A stretch of 52,266 bases of DNA from a virus. Made by a program: the position numbers and the translations under genes. Numbering within the stretch: the stretch's first letter is position 1; every line of letters begins with the position of its first letter. The notes beneath the pieces were generated by a model that saw only the letters and a program-made list of their open reading frames with translations, had not been told where the DNA came from and did no database searches. The stretch is from the IMG/VR virus record IMGVR_UViG_3300044993_000544, positions 1-52,266 of that record. The stretch is one strand, 5' to 3'. Of this stretch, positions 26,524-34,724 are shown one piece after another.

Positions 26524-26913
26524 ATGATTGATTTTATAGATTTATACATCGAATACCCAAATCATCCAAATTATAATCCTAACCGATTAGATGAAGATGA
26601 TATTATTCGTGTTATTATACAAAAATATGAAATGATATTGTTTACAAACCAAGGTGAAGTTTTAGGTGAACCAAATTTTGGCGGAAATCTCGAAGAGCTA
26701 TTATATGAAACTAGTGTTTCTGCCGATTTTGTTAAAAGACAGTTGAATGCTCAGATACAAAGATACATTCCAGAAATTATTAACCTTAATTATGACTTAG
26801 ATGTGGTTTTTGCTCAAGATCCTGGTAATTATCAAGATATCATGTTTATTAACTTTCAAATACAAGATTACAAAGTATTTGCACAAATTGGTTCAATTTA
26901 CGGGATTAATTAA
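26524..26913 (+). CDS. 25: Baseplate wedge protein, T4 gp25 / GpW-like
   Basis: Small sheath-initiator subunit of the contractile-tail baseplate. The typical order is present: DEDDIIRVIIQKYEMILFTN, then GEVLGEPNFGGNLEELLYET (the conserved gp25 signature), followed by a helix and C-terminal beta strands. 129 residues is the usual size. It stands alone between the clamp loader and a minus-strand tagged gene. Confidence 0.88.
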   Translation: MIDFIDLYIEYPNHPNYNPNRLDEDDIIRVIIQKYEMILFTNQGEVLGEPNFGGNLEELLYETSVSADFVKRQLNAQIQRYIPEIINLNYDLDVVFAQDPGNYQDIMFINFQIQDYKVFAQIGSIYGIN

Positions 26914-26958
26914 ATTATAGGGTAAGTAAACTTTTAAAGGACAATCTATTTAATAGAT

Positions 26959-27681
26959 TTATTTTATAGGACAGCTTGTGGATGTATATATAAACTTCCA
27001 ATCTCTTTTTATTTTAACACCTAACGATAAAGCAGCAGTGTAAATGTCTTCTAGACACTCACTGTCCGATCCACCAACTATAGTGACCGTTTTATTTTTT
27101 AAACTAACTAATAGATCATATAATTTCTTACTAAGATGGTGCCACTTATGATTATTTCCAACATATACAATATATGTTCCTTCTTTAGTCGGAAAAATAT
27201 CACCTTTTTTTAATTCTTTTCTATTTTCTCTATTAATAATTTCTTGGTAAACTTCTTTATCAAGAATTTTTCTATAAAAATCAGCATTTACATTATAGTT
27301 GTATCTTTTTTCAATGAGATCTTTTTGATTCGGAAAAGTATATAAATCATTGTGTACCGGTACTTTTGGATTTCGATCATAAAGATAATCTTTATCTACA
27401 TTTTTACCATCGACATGGTTATCCCAGATTTGATAAACATTAGTAAATTGAGAAGCATATTTCTTTAATTCATTTACATACTTTTCAGTGAACCATTTCT
27501 TGAATGATTTCTGGACATCAACAATTAAGAGTGTTGAATCATTCTGGTTTGATTCTGATATTCTCGTGATCTTAGGTGAAATGAAAACAGACCAACGGTA
27601 AATTGGATTCTCGACTTCCATCTCATCTATACTATCAAAATAAAATTTCTTAAATGATTCAAAAAGCTTTAAGTGTTTCAC
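26959..27681 (-). CDS. Tagged isochorismatase-like cysteine hydrolase
   Basis: 240 residues, GTG start. N-terminus VKHLKLFESFKKF carries the tag. Then an isochorismatase/nicotinamidase-like fold: STLLIVDVQKSF with the catalytic-type Asp55, a Lys region near NHKWHHLSKKLYD, and TVTIVGGSDSECLEDIYTAA with the nucleophile-type Cys209. The usual GTxG metal region is not obvious, and Asp90-His pairs differ (IWDNHVDG), so substrate and activity are open. Nicotinamidase would tie to NAD metabolism; isochorismate to siderophore or menaquinone pathways. The tag suggests the enzyme rides in the virion. An AT box sits four bases before the start. Confidence 0.7.
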   Translation of the reverse strand: MKHLKLFESFKKFYFDSIDEMEVENPIYRWSVFISPKITRISESNQNDSTLLIVDVQKSFKKWFTEKYVNELKKYASQFTNVYQIWDNHVDGKNVDKDYLYDRNPKVPVHNDLYTFPNQKDLIEKRYNYNVNADFYRKILDKEVYQEIINRENRKELKKGDIFPTKEGTYIVYVGNNHKWHHLSKKLYDLLVSLKNKTVTIVGGSDSECLEDIYTAALSLGVKIKRDWKFIYTSTSCPIK

Positions 27682-27685
27682 AAGA

Positions 27686-27698
27686 TTATATATTAAAA
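27686..27698 (-). promoter_or_regulatory. AT promoter box for the isochorismatase-like gene
   Basis: Minus strand TTTTAATATATAA, then four bases and the GTG start. The identical 13-mer occurs at 28576-28588 and 35006-35018. Confidence 0.55.
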
Positions 27699-27782
27699 TA
27701 ACCTTAGTAATTTTATGATTTTTCTATTAATTCTGTGTCATTATCAATATCGCAATTTTGTTTCAAATATCCTACATAAAAT

Positions 27783-27813
27783 AAAAAAAGTACCAATTTA
27801 TTGATACTTTTTT
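27783..27813. terminator. Terminator after the Gln-rich protein gene
   Basis: AAAAAAGTA-C-CAAT-TT-ATTG-A-TACTTTTTT hairpin in the spacer between two minus-strand genes; T run on the minus strand. Likely ends the upstream 221-residue gene transcript. Confidence 0.7.
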
Positions 27814-27876
27814 ATAAGATCTATGTTAAAAATGTATTACTTAATAGAAAAAAAAAAACGAAATAATCATCCCGTA

Positions 27877-28542
27877 TTATAGAGGAAGTTCTTCTTCATC
27901 TTCTTCTGTCTCTTCCTGAGATTGATCTACTTCTTCATCTTCTTCTGTTTCTTCTTGTGCCTGGCCTTGAGTCTGTGGTTTAGATTGAGGAACTTCTTCA
28001 AATTCATCTTGATCTTGAGCTTGTGGTTGTGTTTGAGTTTCGGCTTCAACTTGAACTTGAACCTGAGCTTGTGTTTGTGCCTGACTTTGTGCCTGACTTT
28101 TTGCTTGAGTTTGTGCTTGAGTTTGAGCTTGACTTTGTGCTTGAGTTTGTGCCTGACTTTGTGCTTGAGTTTGTGCTTGACTTTGTGCTTGAGTTTGAGC
28201 TTGCGACTGTGTCTCTGATTGAGACTGTATTTGACCTTGACCTTGGGACTGTCCTTGTGAACCGCCCATAAGAGCATTTGCTGAAATTTTATCAACATCT
28301 AAACCATTTAAGGTGATGTATTTTACAATTTCCTCTGCGATGTCAACATCACCAAAGAATTGTCTAAGATTTTTACCTGTGTTGTCTTTTACTTTCTTTA
28401 CATAAGCATTTATTAGTGATTGAGGAATATCAACCATAGTTCTTACTTTGTAAGTGTCATTTACTTGAATTACAGATTCTCTTATGATTTCTTCTCTTTT
28501 TTTATAGATTCTGTAACTTTCAAACTTTCTGATGTGTTTCAT
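27877..28542 (-). CDS. Tagged protein with long Gln-Ala/Ser/Thr repeat and acidic tail
   Basis: 221 residues. N-terminus MKHIRKFESYRIYKK has the tag. Residues 30-92 are a small helical domain (SLINAYVKKVKDNTGKNLRQ and FFGDVDIAEEIVKYITLNGL). Residues 95-176 are an almost pure repeat with Gln at every second position and Ala, Ser or Thr between, built from tandem DNA repeats. The tail is Glu/Gln-rich and strongly acidic, ending ELPL. Such a region is disordered or forms a Gln-rich fibre-like assembly. An exact AT box and an own terminator mark it as a single late gene. Function unknown. Confidence 0.72.
   Translation of the reverse strand: MKHIRKFESYRIYKKREEIIRESVIQVNDTYKVRTMVDIPQSLINAYVKKVKDNTGKNLRQFFGDVDIAEEIVKYITLNGLDVDKISANALMGGSQGQSQGQGQIQSQSETQSQAQTQAQSQAQTQAQSQAQTQAQSQAQTQAQTQAKSQAQSQAQTQAQVQVQVEAETQTQPQAQDQDEFEEVPQSKPQTQGQAQEETEEDEEVDQSQEETEEDEEELPL
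28015..28260 (-). repeat. Tandem DNA repeat encoding the (QAQT/QAQS)n segment
   Basis: The DNA is made of short units coding Gln-Ala-Gln-Ser and Gln-Ala-Gln-Thr (on the plus strand TTGTGCTTGAGT and TTGTGCCTGACT types). Synonymous changes are few, suggesting recent expansion by slippage or recombination. Unit number is likely to vary between relatives. Confidence 0.85.
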
Positions 28543-28575
28543 CTTAAAATTTAATAATTTTTTGTATAATATATA

Positions 28576-28588
28576 TTATATATTAAAA
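28576..28588 (-). promoter_or_regulatory. AT promoter box for the Gln-rich protein gene
   Basis: Minus strand TTTTAATATATAA, 33 bases before the ATG. Exact copy of the box before the isochorismatase-like gene. Confidence 0.5.
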
Positions 28589-28603
28589 CTCATTTTTTTC
28601 ACT

Positions 28604-29098
28604 TTATAAAATAATTGCAACAATTATAGCGAATAGACCTAAATTCAAGACAACATTACCTATTAAAAGCCTATTAATTGTCATTTGTTGATTAGATATA
28701 ATAGAGTCCTTTTTTTTATTTTGATCATCACACAGATTCAAATCTTTTTCATAGTTGACCAATTTTAAATTTAATTGATTAATAATTTGATCTTGTTGAT
28801 CAGTCACCTTTAATAATTCTGAATTTTTTAACTCTAAGATTGATACTCTATTTTCAAGTTTTGATACAACAATAATATATTGTGAAGATAATAAATCACA
28901 ATCTATTAAAGAACTTTCTAATAGATTTTTAATCTCTAAATCATTATCTATTTTTTGCAATTGATCTACAGTTAAAATTACACCAAGTGTATCACTGTTT
29001 AATACATAATACTTTGGATAGGATGTTGAATCATTTGATTGACCAAAAACGGAAATAGTTAATAAACAACTTAAAATGATTGTTATTATAATTTTCAT
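28604..29098 (-). CDS. Exported coiled-coil membrane protein, spanin-like candidate
   Basis: 164 residues. Residues 1-19 are a signal peptide or anchor (MKIIITIILSCLLTISVFG), followed by a periplasmic-type region, a long heptad coiled coil (about 75-140, QDQIINQLNLKLVNYEKDLN), and a C-terminal hydrophobic helix (about 144-164). Two membrane ends joined by a coiled coil suit an envelope-spanning or lysis accessory role. It starts five bases after the stop of the 136-residue membrane coiled-coil gene, so the two are a pair. No endolysin or holin was identified beside them. Confidence 0.6.
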   Translation of the reverse strand: MKIIITIILSCLLTISVFGQSNDSTSYPKYYVLNSDTLGVILTVDQLQKIDNDLEIKNLLESSLIDCDLLSSQYIIVVSKLENRVSILELKNSELLKVTDQQDQIINQLNLKLVNYEKDLNLCDDQNKKKDSIISNQQMTINRLLIGNVVLNLGLFAIIVAIIL

Positions 29099-29103
29099 AA
29101 AAA

Positions 29104-29514
29104 TTATTTAGTTTTTTCTTTTATAGAATTTAACAAATCATCACCTTTTCTTTTTATTGGATTTGCCTTCAATTCTTGAATTTTATTTTTAGTAACATTC
29201 AGGCGATGTTGTAGAGAACTGAGCTTATCCTTAGCAATTTGTAATTCAATTTTATTGGTTAATAGTTGATTATCCAATTTATCAATTCTTTTTTTAGTTT
29301 CAAACAATTCTCTATTTAGACTATCAACTTTAAGATCTATTTTTCTTCTTTCTGAACTGAGCGAATCTCTGATATGTTTTATTTGTTCTATTTCTTCTTT
29401 AAGCTTTTTATTTTCTTTACGATTATTGTCTCCTTCTATGTAACATTTAGTAAAAAATATTACAAAAGATATAAAAAATGCTATTATTATTAATGTTTTT
29501 AGATTTAGTTTCAT
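29104..29514 (-). CDS. N-terminally anchored coiled-coil protein, Rz/i-spanin-like candidate
   Basis: 136 residues: one transmembrane segment near the N-terminus (LKTLIIIAFFISFVIFF, about 5-21), then a continuous charged coiled coil to the C-terminus (KKLKEEIEQIKHIRDSLSSE, LDNQLLTNKIELQIAKDKLS). This is the layout of inner-membrane spanins. A Cys follows the membrane segment, but the lipobox is poor. Paired with the downstream 164-residue protein. ATATATATTTATG precedes the start. Confidence 0.6.
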   Translation of the reverse strand: MKLNLKTLIIIAFFISFVIFFTKCYIEGDNNRKENKKLKEEIEQIKHIRDSLSSERRKIDLKVDSLNRELFETKKRIDKLDNQLLTNKIELQIAKDKLSSLQHRLNVTKNKIQELKANPIKRKGDDLLNSIKEKTK

Positions 29515-29650
29515 AAATATATATATTTATTTTTATAATTAAAATTTATTAATTATATTAGAATATATTTTCATTTGAAAGATTTTCTATTTTATACATT
29601 TTTAACTATATTTGCTATATATATAAATAAAAATAATAAAAATAATAAAA

Positions 29651-30205
29651 ATGATTAAAAAAATTGTTTGCTTTGATTTCGATAAAACATTAATTAATAC
29701 ACCCACACCTGAATTAGGTAAAAGCGAGTGGGAAAAAACCACTGGTATGCAATGGTCTGGTAAAGGATGGTGGGGAAATGCTGAATCGCTTAATACTAAA
29801 GTTTTTAATCTAACAATAAATAGCTGGGTTTATAAATTCTACGAAAAATACATCAACGATTTAGAAACATATTGCTTCTTAGCAACTGGTCGCCTACATA
29901 AACTTGAAAAGCAAGTTCTAGATGTATTGAATTTACATAGTATCACTTTCACACCAAGTGAAGATAATTCAAAGGGTGTTTATTGCAATACCGGTGGTGA
30001 AACTTACAAATTCAAAACTCGCCTTTTTGAACAAAAAATTAAACAGTTTCCAATGGCTGAAGAGTTTATTATTTTCGATGATAGATACGAACATTTAATT
30101 ATGTTTGAAGATTGGGCAAATGACCAATCAATAACTGTAAGGATTATTGATGTAATTAATAAGAAAGAATTTAAAACAAATAAAAACTTAAATAATATTA
30201 TATAA
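29651..30205 (+). CDS. HAD-family phosphatase, Swiss-army-knife RNA-repair type
   Basis: 184 residues. HAD motif I is CFDFDKTLINTP with Asp9 and Asp11; motif II is FLATGR; the acidic motif is FIIFDDRYEHL. The segment SEWEKTTGMQWSGKGWWGNA followed by ESLN is typical of the HAD_SAK_1 group linked with RNA end repair. It may remove phosphates from RNA or nucleotides. The next gene, clpS, starts three bases after the stop, so both are one transcript. The AT-rich upstream region contains CTATATATATAAATAA. Confidence 0.78.
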   Translation: MIKKIVCFDFDKTLINTPTPELGKSEWEKTTGMQWSGKGWWGNAESLNTKVFNLTINSWVYKFYEKYINDLETYCFLATGRLHKLEKQVLDVLNLHSITFTPSEDNSKGVYCNTGGETYKFKTRLFEQKIKQFPMAEEFIIFDDRYEHLIMFEDWANDQSITVRIIDVINKKEFKTNKNLNNII

Positions 30206-30208
30206 AAA

Positions 30209-30490
30209 ATGGCAACTATTTATAAAGAAAAATTAGAAACCGAACTAGATGAAATACTAAGTCAGCCTTATGTACTGATTCTACATAATGACGACTATAA
30301 TACCTTTGATTGGGTTATAGAATGTCTTATGAAGATTTGCAAACATGAATTTGAACAGGCTAGCCAATGTGCACACATAGTTCATTTCAGGGGTAAATGT
30401 GAAGTAAAGCGCGGTGATAAAGAAACATTGAATAAGATGTGTGAGAAATTGAAAGCAGCAGGCTTATCAGCAACAATGGAAGTTGCTTAA
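30209..30490 (+). CDS. clpS: ClpS adaptor protein
   Basis: Adaptor that hands N-degron substrates to the ClpAP or ClpCP protease. 93 residues. The conserved YVLILHNDDYNTFDWVIECL carries the substrate-binding Asn27 and Asp28; CAHIVHFRGKCEV carries His59, the third contact residue, and the GK turn. The form with KICKH and QCAHIVHFRGKC resembles Bacteroidota ClpS. With the phage ClpP at 10934-11656 this suggests an altered N-end-rule route in the infected cell. Its stop codon overlaps the end of a convergent tagged gene by four bases. Confidence 0.9.
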   Translation: MATIYKEKLETELDEILSQPYVLILHNDDYNTFDWVIECLMKICKHEFEQASQCAHIVHFRGKCEVKRGDKETLNKMCEKLKAAGLSATMEVA

Positions 30491-30900
30491 AATTTCTTAA
30501 TCTTGTAGCTTTTATTTTTCTTTCTACCCTCATCAGTTTGAGACTCCCAATAGTTTAAGAACTGATGTGTTGCTAACTCTTGACTTAGAAAAAATTTAGT
30601 TGATTTGACTTTATCACCTTCGAATATTGTTAATTTAAAAATAGGTTTACCATATTCATTCATTTTATCAAGTGATATCTTAGCAACCTTATTATTTTGT
30701 TTACCATCTTCACCTTTCCAAATTAAAAAACAAGTAGTGTCATTTTGTTTTTTAGTTTCAGGATCTGTTTCAAATATCTGAACAATATCATTTTCTTTAA
30801 GTCTTTTTGATACATTCATTTCTTCTCTATTTTTTTCACTACTTGAGAATATATCAAAAAGTCTTTCTTTGAATTTTTCAAAATCTTTTAGATGTTTCAT
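30487..30900 (-). CDS. Tagged small protein of unknown function
   Basis: 137 residues. N-terminus MKHLKDFEKFKERLF is a textbook match to the tag. The rest is a small alpha/beta protein (NDIVQIFETDPETKKQNDTT, CFLIWKGEDGKQNNKVAKIS) with a Lys-rich C-terminus. Not recognised. Lies 12 bases upstream of the start of nothing on its own strand; the terminase gene stop (30913) precedes it and ATATATATTTATG is its likely promoter end. Confidence 0.65.
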   Translation of the reverse strand: MKHLKDFEKFKERLFDIFSSSEKNREEMNVSKRLKENDIVQIFETDPETKKQNDTTCFLIWKGEDGKQNNKVAKISLDKMNEYGKPIFKLTIFEGDKVKSTKFFLSQELATHQFLNYWESQTDEGRKKNKSYKIKKF

Positions 30901-30912
30901 AAATATATATAT

Positions 30913-33057
30913 TTAAATTCCTAACCAATTATTTCCTGGTCTGAAATTTTTCCTATATTGATTTATTAATTTACGTTTGCGATTTACATTTATAAGCGAA
31001 GAATAATCAGTACCTTCTATATATTCAATATTTTTCAAGAATTGATTCCATTCATTTAAAGTTGTGGCATCTACAATCTGTGGAGCATAATCTTCTACCA
31101 TTTCTTTGAATGCGTGTTTGCTGAATACTGATGATAAGTTTACCAAAGTCATTACCGTATCATCATTCCCAATATCTGCGGCATATCTCACATTTCCAGA
31201 CGGAGTTATGTGTTTTACGAATGTAGTTATTTCTCGAATGTTATCTTCTTGTGTAATTATAAAATTACGCTTCTCCATAGCTTCTTGGTATTCTTTTACT
31301 AACATATTTTTATTATCACCGACTTTGAGTCCTATTTTTTCTTCAACCGCATCTAATCTATGCTTATACCTAAAAAATATTGAAGAACCATAATTATTAT
31401 TGCCATCAAAAACGTGTGGCAAATGTGCTAAAAACTCATTACCATAGTTATTAACCTCAAGTACTACTTTCCAATTTTCATAATTAAAATATTCAAACAC
31501 TAGTAGGTAAAAAATTTCTGCCAATTGTTTTACTGAAACAAAATTAGATCGGTACATACCAATCTGTTGCAGACAAAAGAAATCTGAAAGTGAAGTATAT
31601 GTATGTTTAAAAACATCGATTACTTCTTTTGGTTTTGGTGCAATTTTGAATATATTAATTACCGAATAGTCCTGACCTAAACCTTCAGAAATATCTACTG
31701 ACATCACTCCCCTGATCGAATTTCTCATCACTGGTGTGAATACTTCATCATCTTTTATCCATTTCAAGTCAGAATAACTAAATTTTAATTTTTTATCGAA
31801 TTCATAAATCTTTTCATATTCATAATGTTTTTTATTCTCAATTAATGACTCAATAATACTTTCATTCAATAATGAACGAGTGGTATTTATAAATCTAAGA
31901 CCATATTCTTGGTTAAATGCTTCTTCACCACCGATATCTTTAATCGCTTCTTGTTTCCAAGTTGTTACTTCTGCGATATTTTGTATCGGCAATGATTCGC
32001 CTTTTGAATTTATAAATTCAAATTTCTTAGCCATTTCTTCCGAACAGGTATCATTATTATAAACATAAATTACATATTTAACAAGTTCTGAGTTGAATTT
32101 CATTTCTACCTTTGTAAAATCACTAAAGTGCTCTTTAACTTGTTCAAATATTTGTTCTTTTGTAACCCCATGTTCATACATTCGATGATTATTTAATCTA
32201 TAATAAGTTACAAATCGACCCGGCACTTGATACCAGTAAACTCTCATTGCTCGATAGTTATTCTTTTGGGGATCACCTTCTGGTCTTTCAGCATCCATAA
32301 GTAATCGATAGAAAAGATTCATACCTTTTGGGGTTGAAGTAATAATAATTTTAGAGTTTTCAATCGCCGAAACTACTGGGAAAGCCGCAGTGTAATAAGG
32401 TTCGATAATATTTGATGGAATATGTGCAAACTCATCTAGGTAAAGAAAATCAATTGTAAAACCAATCGCAGGTGATTTACTTCGAGCAGCAGTCTTAATA
32501 CGACAACCATTTTCGCAGATAATGGATTGTTGGTTCCAATTTTTAATACCTACTTTCAAAAAAAATGGTAAATTAACATAAATCGATTTTATTTTATCCA
32601 CAATTTCAATTGTAGTCCCTCGGATATTTGCTACAATCATAATGTTTTTATCATTATTAAAAGTAATAAAGTGTAACATTGTAATTGCCGCATTAATTGT
32701 TTTACCAATCTGTCGCGAACCCATTAAAATTGAAAATCTGTTCTTAGTATAAAGATCTAAAATATCTTTTTGATAATCTCTTAACTTAATATTTTGAATT
32801 GATCCATCTTCTGTTTTTACTTTACAATATTTTTCAGCAAAGTAATGAATATCTAATTTACAACGAATATACTCTTGAATCTCATTTTCACTTAGCTTAA
32901 ATGCGATACCGGCTCTCCTTACACCAATTTCACCTACAAACCACGGATTTTCAAATTTTTGCACTTTTTCACCATCATGAATTCTTTTGGTTGTTTTTTC
33001 AACTAAATCTGTGGTAAAAACAATTTTTTTAATTACAGGTGGTTTTTTATTTATCAT
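30913..33057 (-). CDS. 17: Terminase large subunit, T4 gp17-like
   Basis: ATP-driven DNA packaging motor and headful nuclease. From the chosen ATG (33057, 714 residues): Walker A GSRQIGKT at about 113-120, Walker B IDFLYLDEFAHI, coupling motif ITSTPKGM; then a RNase H-like nuclease with SVDISEGLGQDYSVI, EVNNYGNEF and DIGNDDTVM carrying the acidic residues. The frame stays open 19 codons further (33114), but the ATG at 33057 is preferred because it follows an AT box (AGATATATATT) and leaves room for the divergent gene. Longer than T4 gp17 (610). Confidence 0.95.
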   Translation of the reverse strand: MINKKPPVIKKIVFTTDLVEKTTKRIHDGEKVQKFENPWFVGEIGVRRAGIAFKLSENEIQEYIRCKLDIHYFAEKYCKVKTEDGSIQNIKLRDYQKDILDLYTKNRFSILMGSRQIGKTINAAITMLHFITFNNDKNIMIVANIRGTTIEIVDKIKSIYVNLPFFLKVGIKNWNQQSIICENGCRIKTAARSKSPAIGFTIDFLYLDEFAHIPSNIIEPYYTAAFPVVSAIENSKIIITSTPKGMNLFYRLLMDAERPEGDPQKNNYRAMRVYWYQVPGRFVTYYRLNNHRMYEHGVTKEQIFEQVKEHFSDFTKVEMKFNSELVKYVIYVYNNDTCSEEMAKKFEFINSKGESLPIQNIAEVTTWKQEAIKDIGGEEAFNQEYGLRFINTTRSLLNESIIESLIENKKHYEYEKIYEFDKKLKFSYSDLKWIKDDEVFTPVMRNSIRGVMSVDISEGLGQDYSVINIFKIAPKPKEVIDVFKHTYTSLSDFFCLQQIGMYRSNFVSVKQLAEIFYLLVFEYFNYENWKVVLEVNNYGNEFLAHLPHVFDGNNNYGSSIFFRYKHRLDAVEEKIGLKVGDNKNMLVKEYQEAMEKRNFIITQEDNIREITTFVKHITPSGNVRYAADIGNDDTVMTLVNLSSVFSKHAFKEMVEDYAPQIVDATTLNEWNQFLKNIEYIEGTDYSSLINVNRKRKLINQYRKNFRPGNNWLGI

Positions 33058-33106
33058 AAAGGAATTATTATTTTTCAATATATATCTAAAATTCTCGTTT
33101 ATAATC

Positions 33107-33712
33107 ATGAACAAGAAAGAACAAAAGATTAACGAACTACAAGATGAATTTGATAGAATTCAAAACCAAAACAAAGATTTAGACGTTTCTAAATACTTAG
33201 CAACCAAAGATGATTTACCAGATTTAGGTGAGATTCAAATCTATGACTATGATAACGATATTCAAGATGCTAAGTCACAAGCCAATGAAATTCTCGAGTC
33301 TTTAGTTGATTTATATCTTGGTGATTCTCCAGTATCACAACATCAATATATTAGAAATAAGATGAAAGAAGATGCAATGGTTTATGCTGAAACTATTTTT
33401 TTACAGAAAATGACACGTAAAAATTTTTTAACTCAATTAAGGCAAGTAGATAATGGTGATAATTCAGCTCGTATGCATGAAGTTGTGAATCAAACGATTT
33501 CTCAAATACGCGAAAACACAAAGTTTGCTACAACACAAAGAACCGAATTGGAAAAGTTTTATAAAGAAATACGTAAAGATTTAGGTCTAAATGAGATGCC
33601 AAAAAGAACTGAAACAATTGAAGAAGAAGAAAATAAAATTGAAACTGGTCAAATTACTGACTCTCGTAGTTTGAATGAAATGATTGATAAGTACTTGAAG
33701 AATAAAGAATAA
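33107..33712 (+). CDS. Helical protein divergent from large terminase, possible small terminase
   Basis: 201 residues from the ATG at 33107 (an upstream Met in frame lies within the terminase gene). Charged and largely helical: NKKEQKINELQDEFDRIQNQ, a central DDLPDLGEIQIYDYDNDIQD, and a helical C-terminus ending EMIDKYLKNKE. Position beside gp17 and a coiled-coil character fit a gp16-type small terminase or packaging cofactor, but no sequence signature confirms it. 33713-33860 behind it contains an AATTAACT/AGTTAATT inverted repeat and nothing else visible. Confidence 0.6.
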   Translation: MNKKEQKINELQDEFDRIQNQNKDLDVSKYLATKDDLPDLGEIQIYDYDNDIQDAKSQANEILESLVDLYLGDSPVSQHQYIRNKMKEDAMVYAETIFLQKMTRKNFLTQLRQVDNGDNSARMHEVVNQTISQIRENTKFATTQRTELEKFYKEIRKDLGLNEMPKRTETIEEEENKIETGQITDSRSLNEMIDKYLKNKE

Positions 33713-33860
33713 TCAGATTCATTGAAAATTAACTAATTTAAATTTAGAATCAATACTCTTCCAGTTAATTATATCTATAACACCCTACTACATTTGAGTT
33801 AATTGTAATATTATATTGAATTGATTGATTTTTCTATAAGTATTTAGAGTCGATCCTAGT

Positions 33861-34724
33861 TCACCTAAAACGGTAATTTACTAAATTAAAACTCTCAAAT
33901 GTCTTTATTAAATTTGAAAGTGATAGAAGTATCTTCTCAGATGAAATCTGATTTAATTTATTATCATTGACTTGATTAACAATTAACTGAGGTTTATATT
34001 GAATAATATCTTCTTTGATTACAGATTTTAAACCATCATCAGAATTTTGCCAAATAACTTTCAAAATATCGTTAATTTGTTTAGTAACTTCTATAGTGTC
34101 TAAATTATTATCATAGTATTCGATTTGGTCATATCTAGTTATTTCTTCGTCAATAAATTTATTTCCGGAAGTTTTATAACCAATCAAATGTTGAATTAAC
34201 AATCTTATTTTTTTAAATTCAACATCATCTTTATTTTGATTGTAGAATGTTTCGGATATAAAATAGAAGTTTTTAATTTGTAATCCTTGTTCTTTTAATT
34301 TCTCTTTAAACTTATCAATAATAGACTGATGTGAAAGCTTAGTTTGTTTTGAACAGATAATATAAATATCATCTGTGGTATTTTTTAATTTAGATAATAA
34401 TTGAATATTCAATTCAAATTTTAAATTATCAATAATATCTTTGTTTAAAAATTCTTGTAATGAAATGGCCAAATCTGTAAATTTAGAATTATGGTTTTTT
34501 ACTTTAATTTTTAATTTATTGACTATGTCTGTTGGTAACCAGAACGTTTTACCATTGAATTCAATTTTGTTACCTTGCTTTCTGAAGATGCCGTTTTGAT
34601 ATAAATTAAAATCAGACTTAGAAATTTTCATAATAGGAATCGAAGGATTATTTTTATCAACAATCCAAGCCTTAGCATCTGTACTAACAATTACGTCTAA
34701 ATCAAAAAAATTTGCTTTTACCAT
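33861..34724 (-). CDS. Protein of unknown function with FDLDVIV N-terminus
   Basis: 287 residues. The start KANFFDLDVIVSTDAKAWIV followed by KNNPSIPIMKISKSDF looks like a conserved phage family that resembles a HAD-type FDxD strand, but the later HAD motifs are not evident. The middle has an alpha/beta part (DDIYIICSKQTKLSHQSIID). Its start overlaps the stop of the upstream zinc-finger gene by seven bases, so the two are translationally coupled. It ends in TGA. Confidence 0.62.
   Translation of the reverse strand: MVKANFFDLDVIVSTDAKAWIVDKNNPSIPIMKISKSDFNLYQNGIFRKQGNKIEFNGKTFWLPTDIVNKLKIKVKNHNSKFTDLAISLQEFLNKDIIDNLKFELNIQLLSKLKNTTDDIYIICSKQTKLSHQSIIDKFKEKLKEQGLQIKNFYFISETFYNQNKDDVEFKKIRLLIQHLIGYKTSGNKFIDEEITRYDQIEYYDNNLDTIEVTKQINDILKVIWQNSDDGLKSVIKEDIIQYKPQLIVNQVNDNKLNQISSEKILLSLSNLIKTFESFNLVNYRFR

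Noticed and set aside
28015-28260. Possible CRISPR array from short regular repeats
   Set aside because: The repeats are contiguous, in frame and coding for Gln-Ala/Ser/Thr without unique spacers.
27922-28298. Long open frames overlapping the Gln-rich gene on the other strand and in another frame
   Set aside because: They arise from the low-complexity repeat (Leu/Cys or Lys/His runs) and lack any real start region; the Gln-rich frame has the tag, promoter box and terminator.
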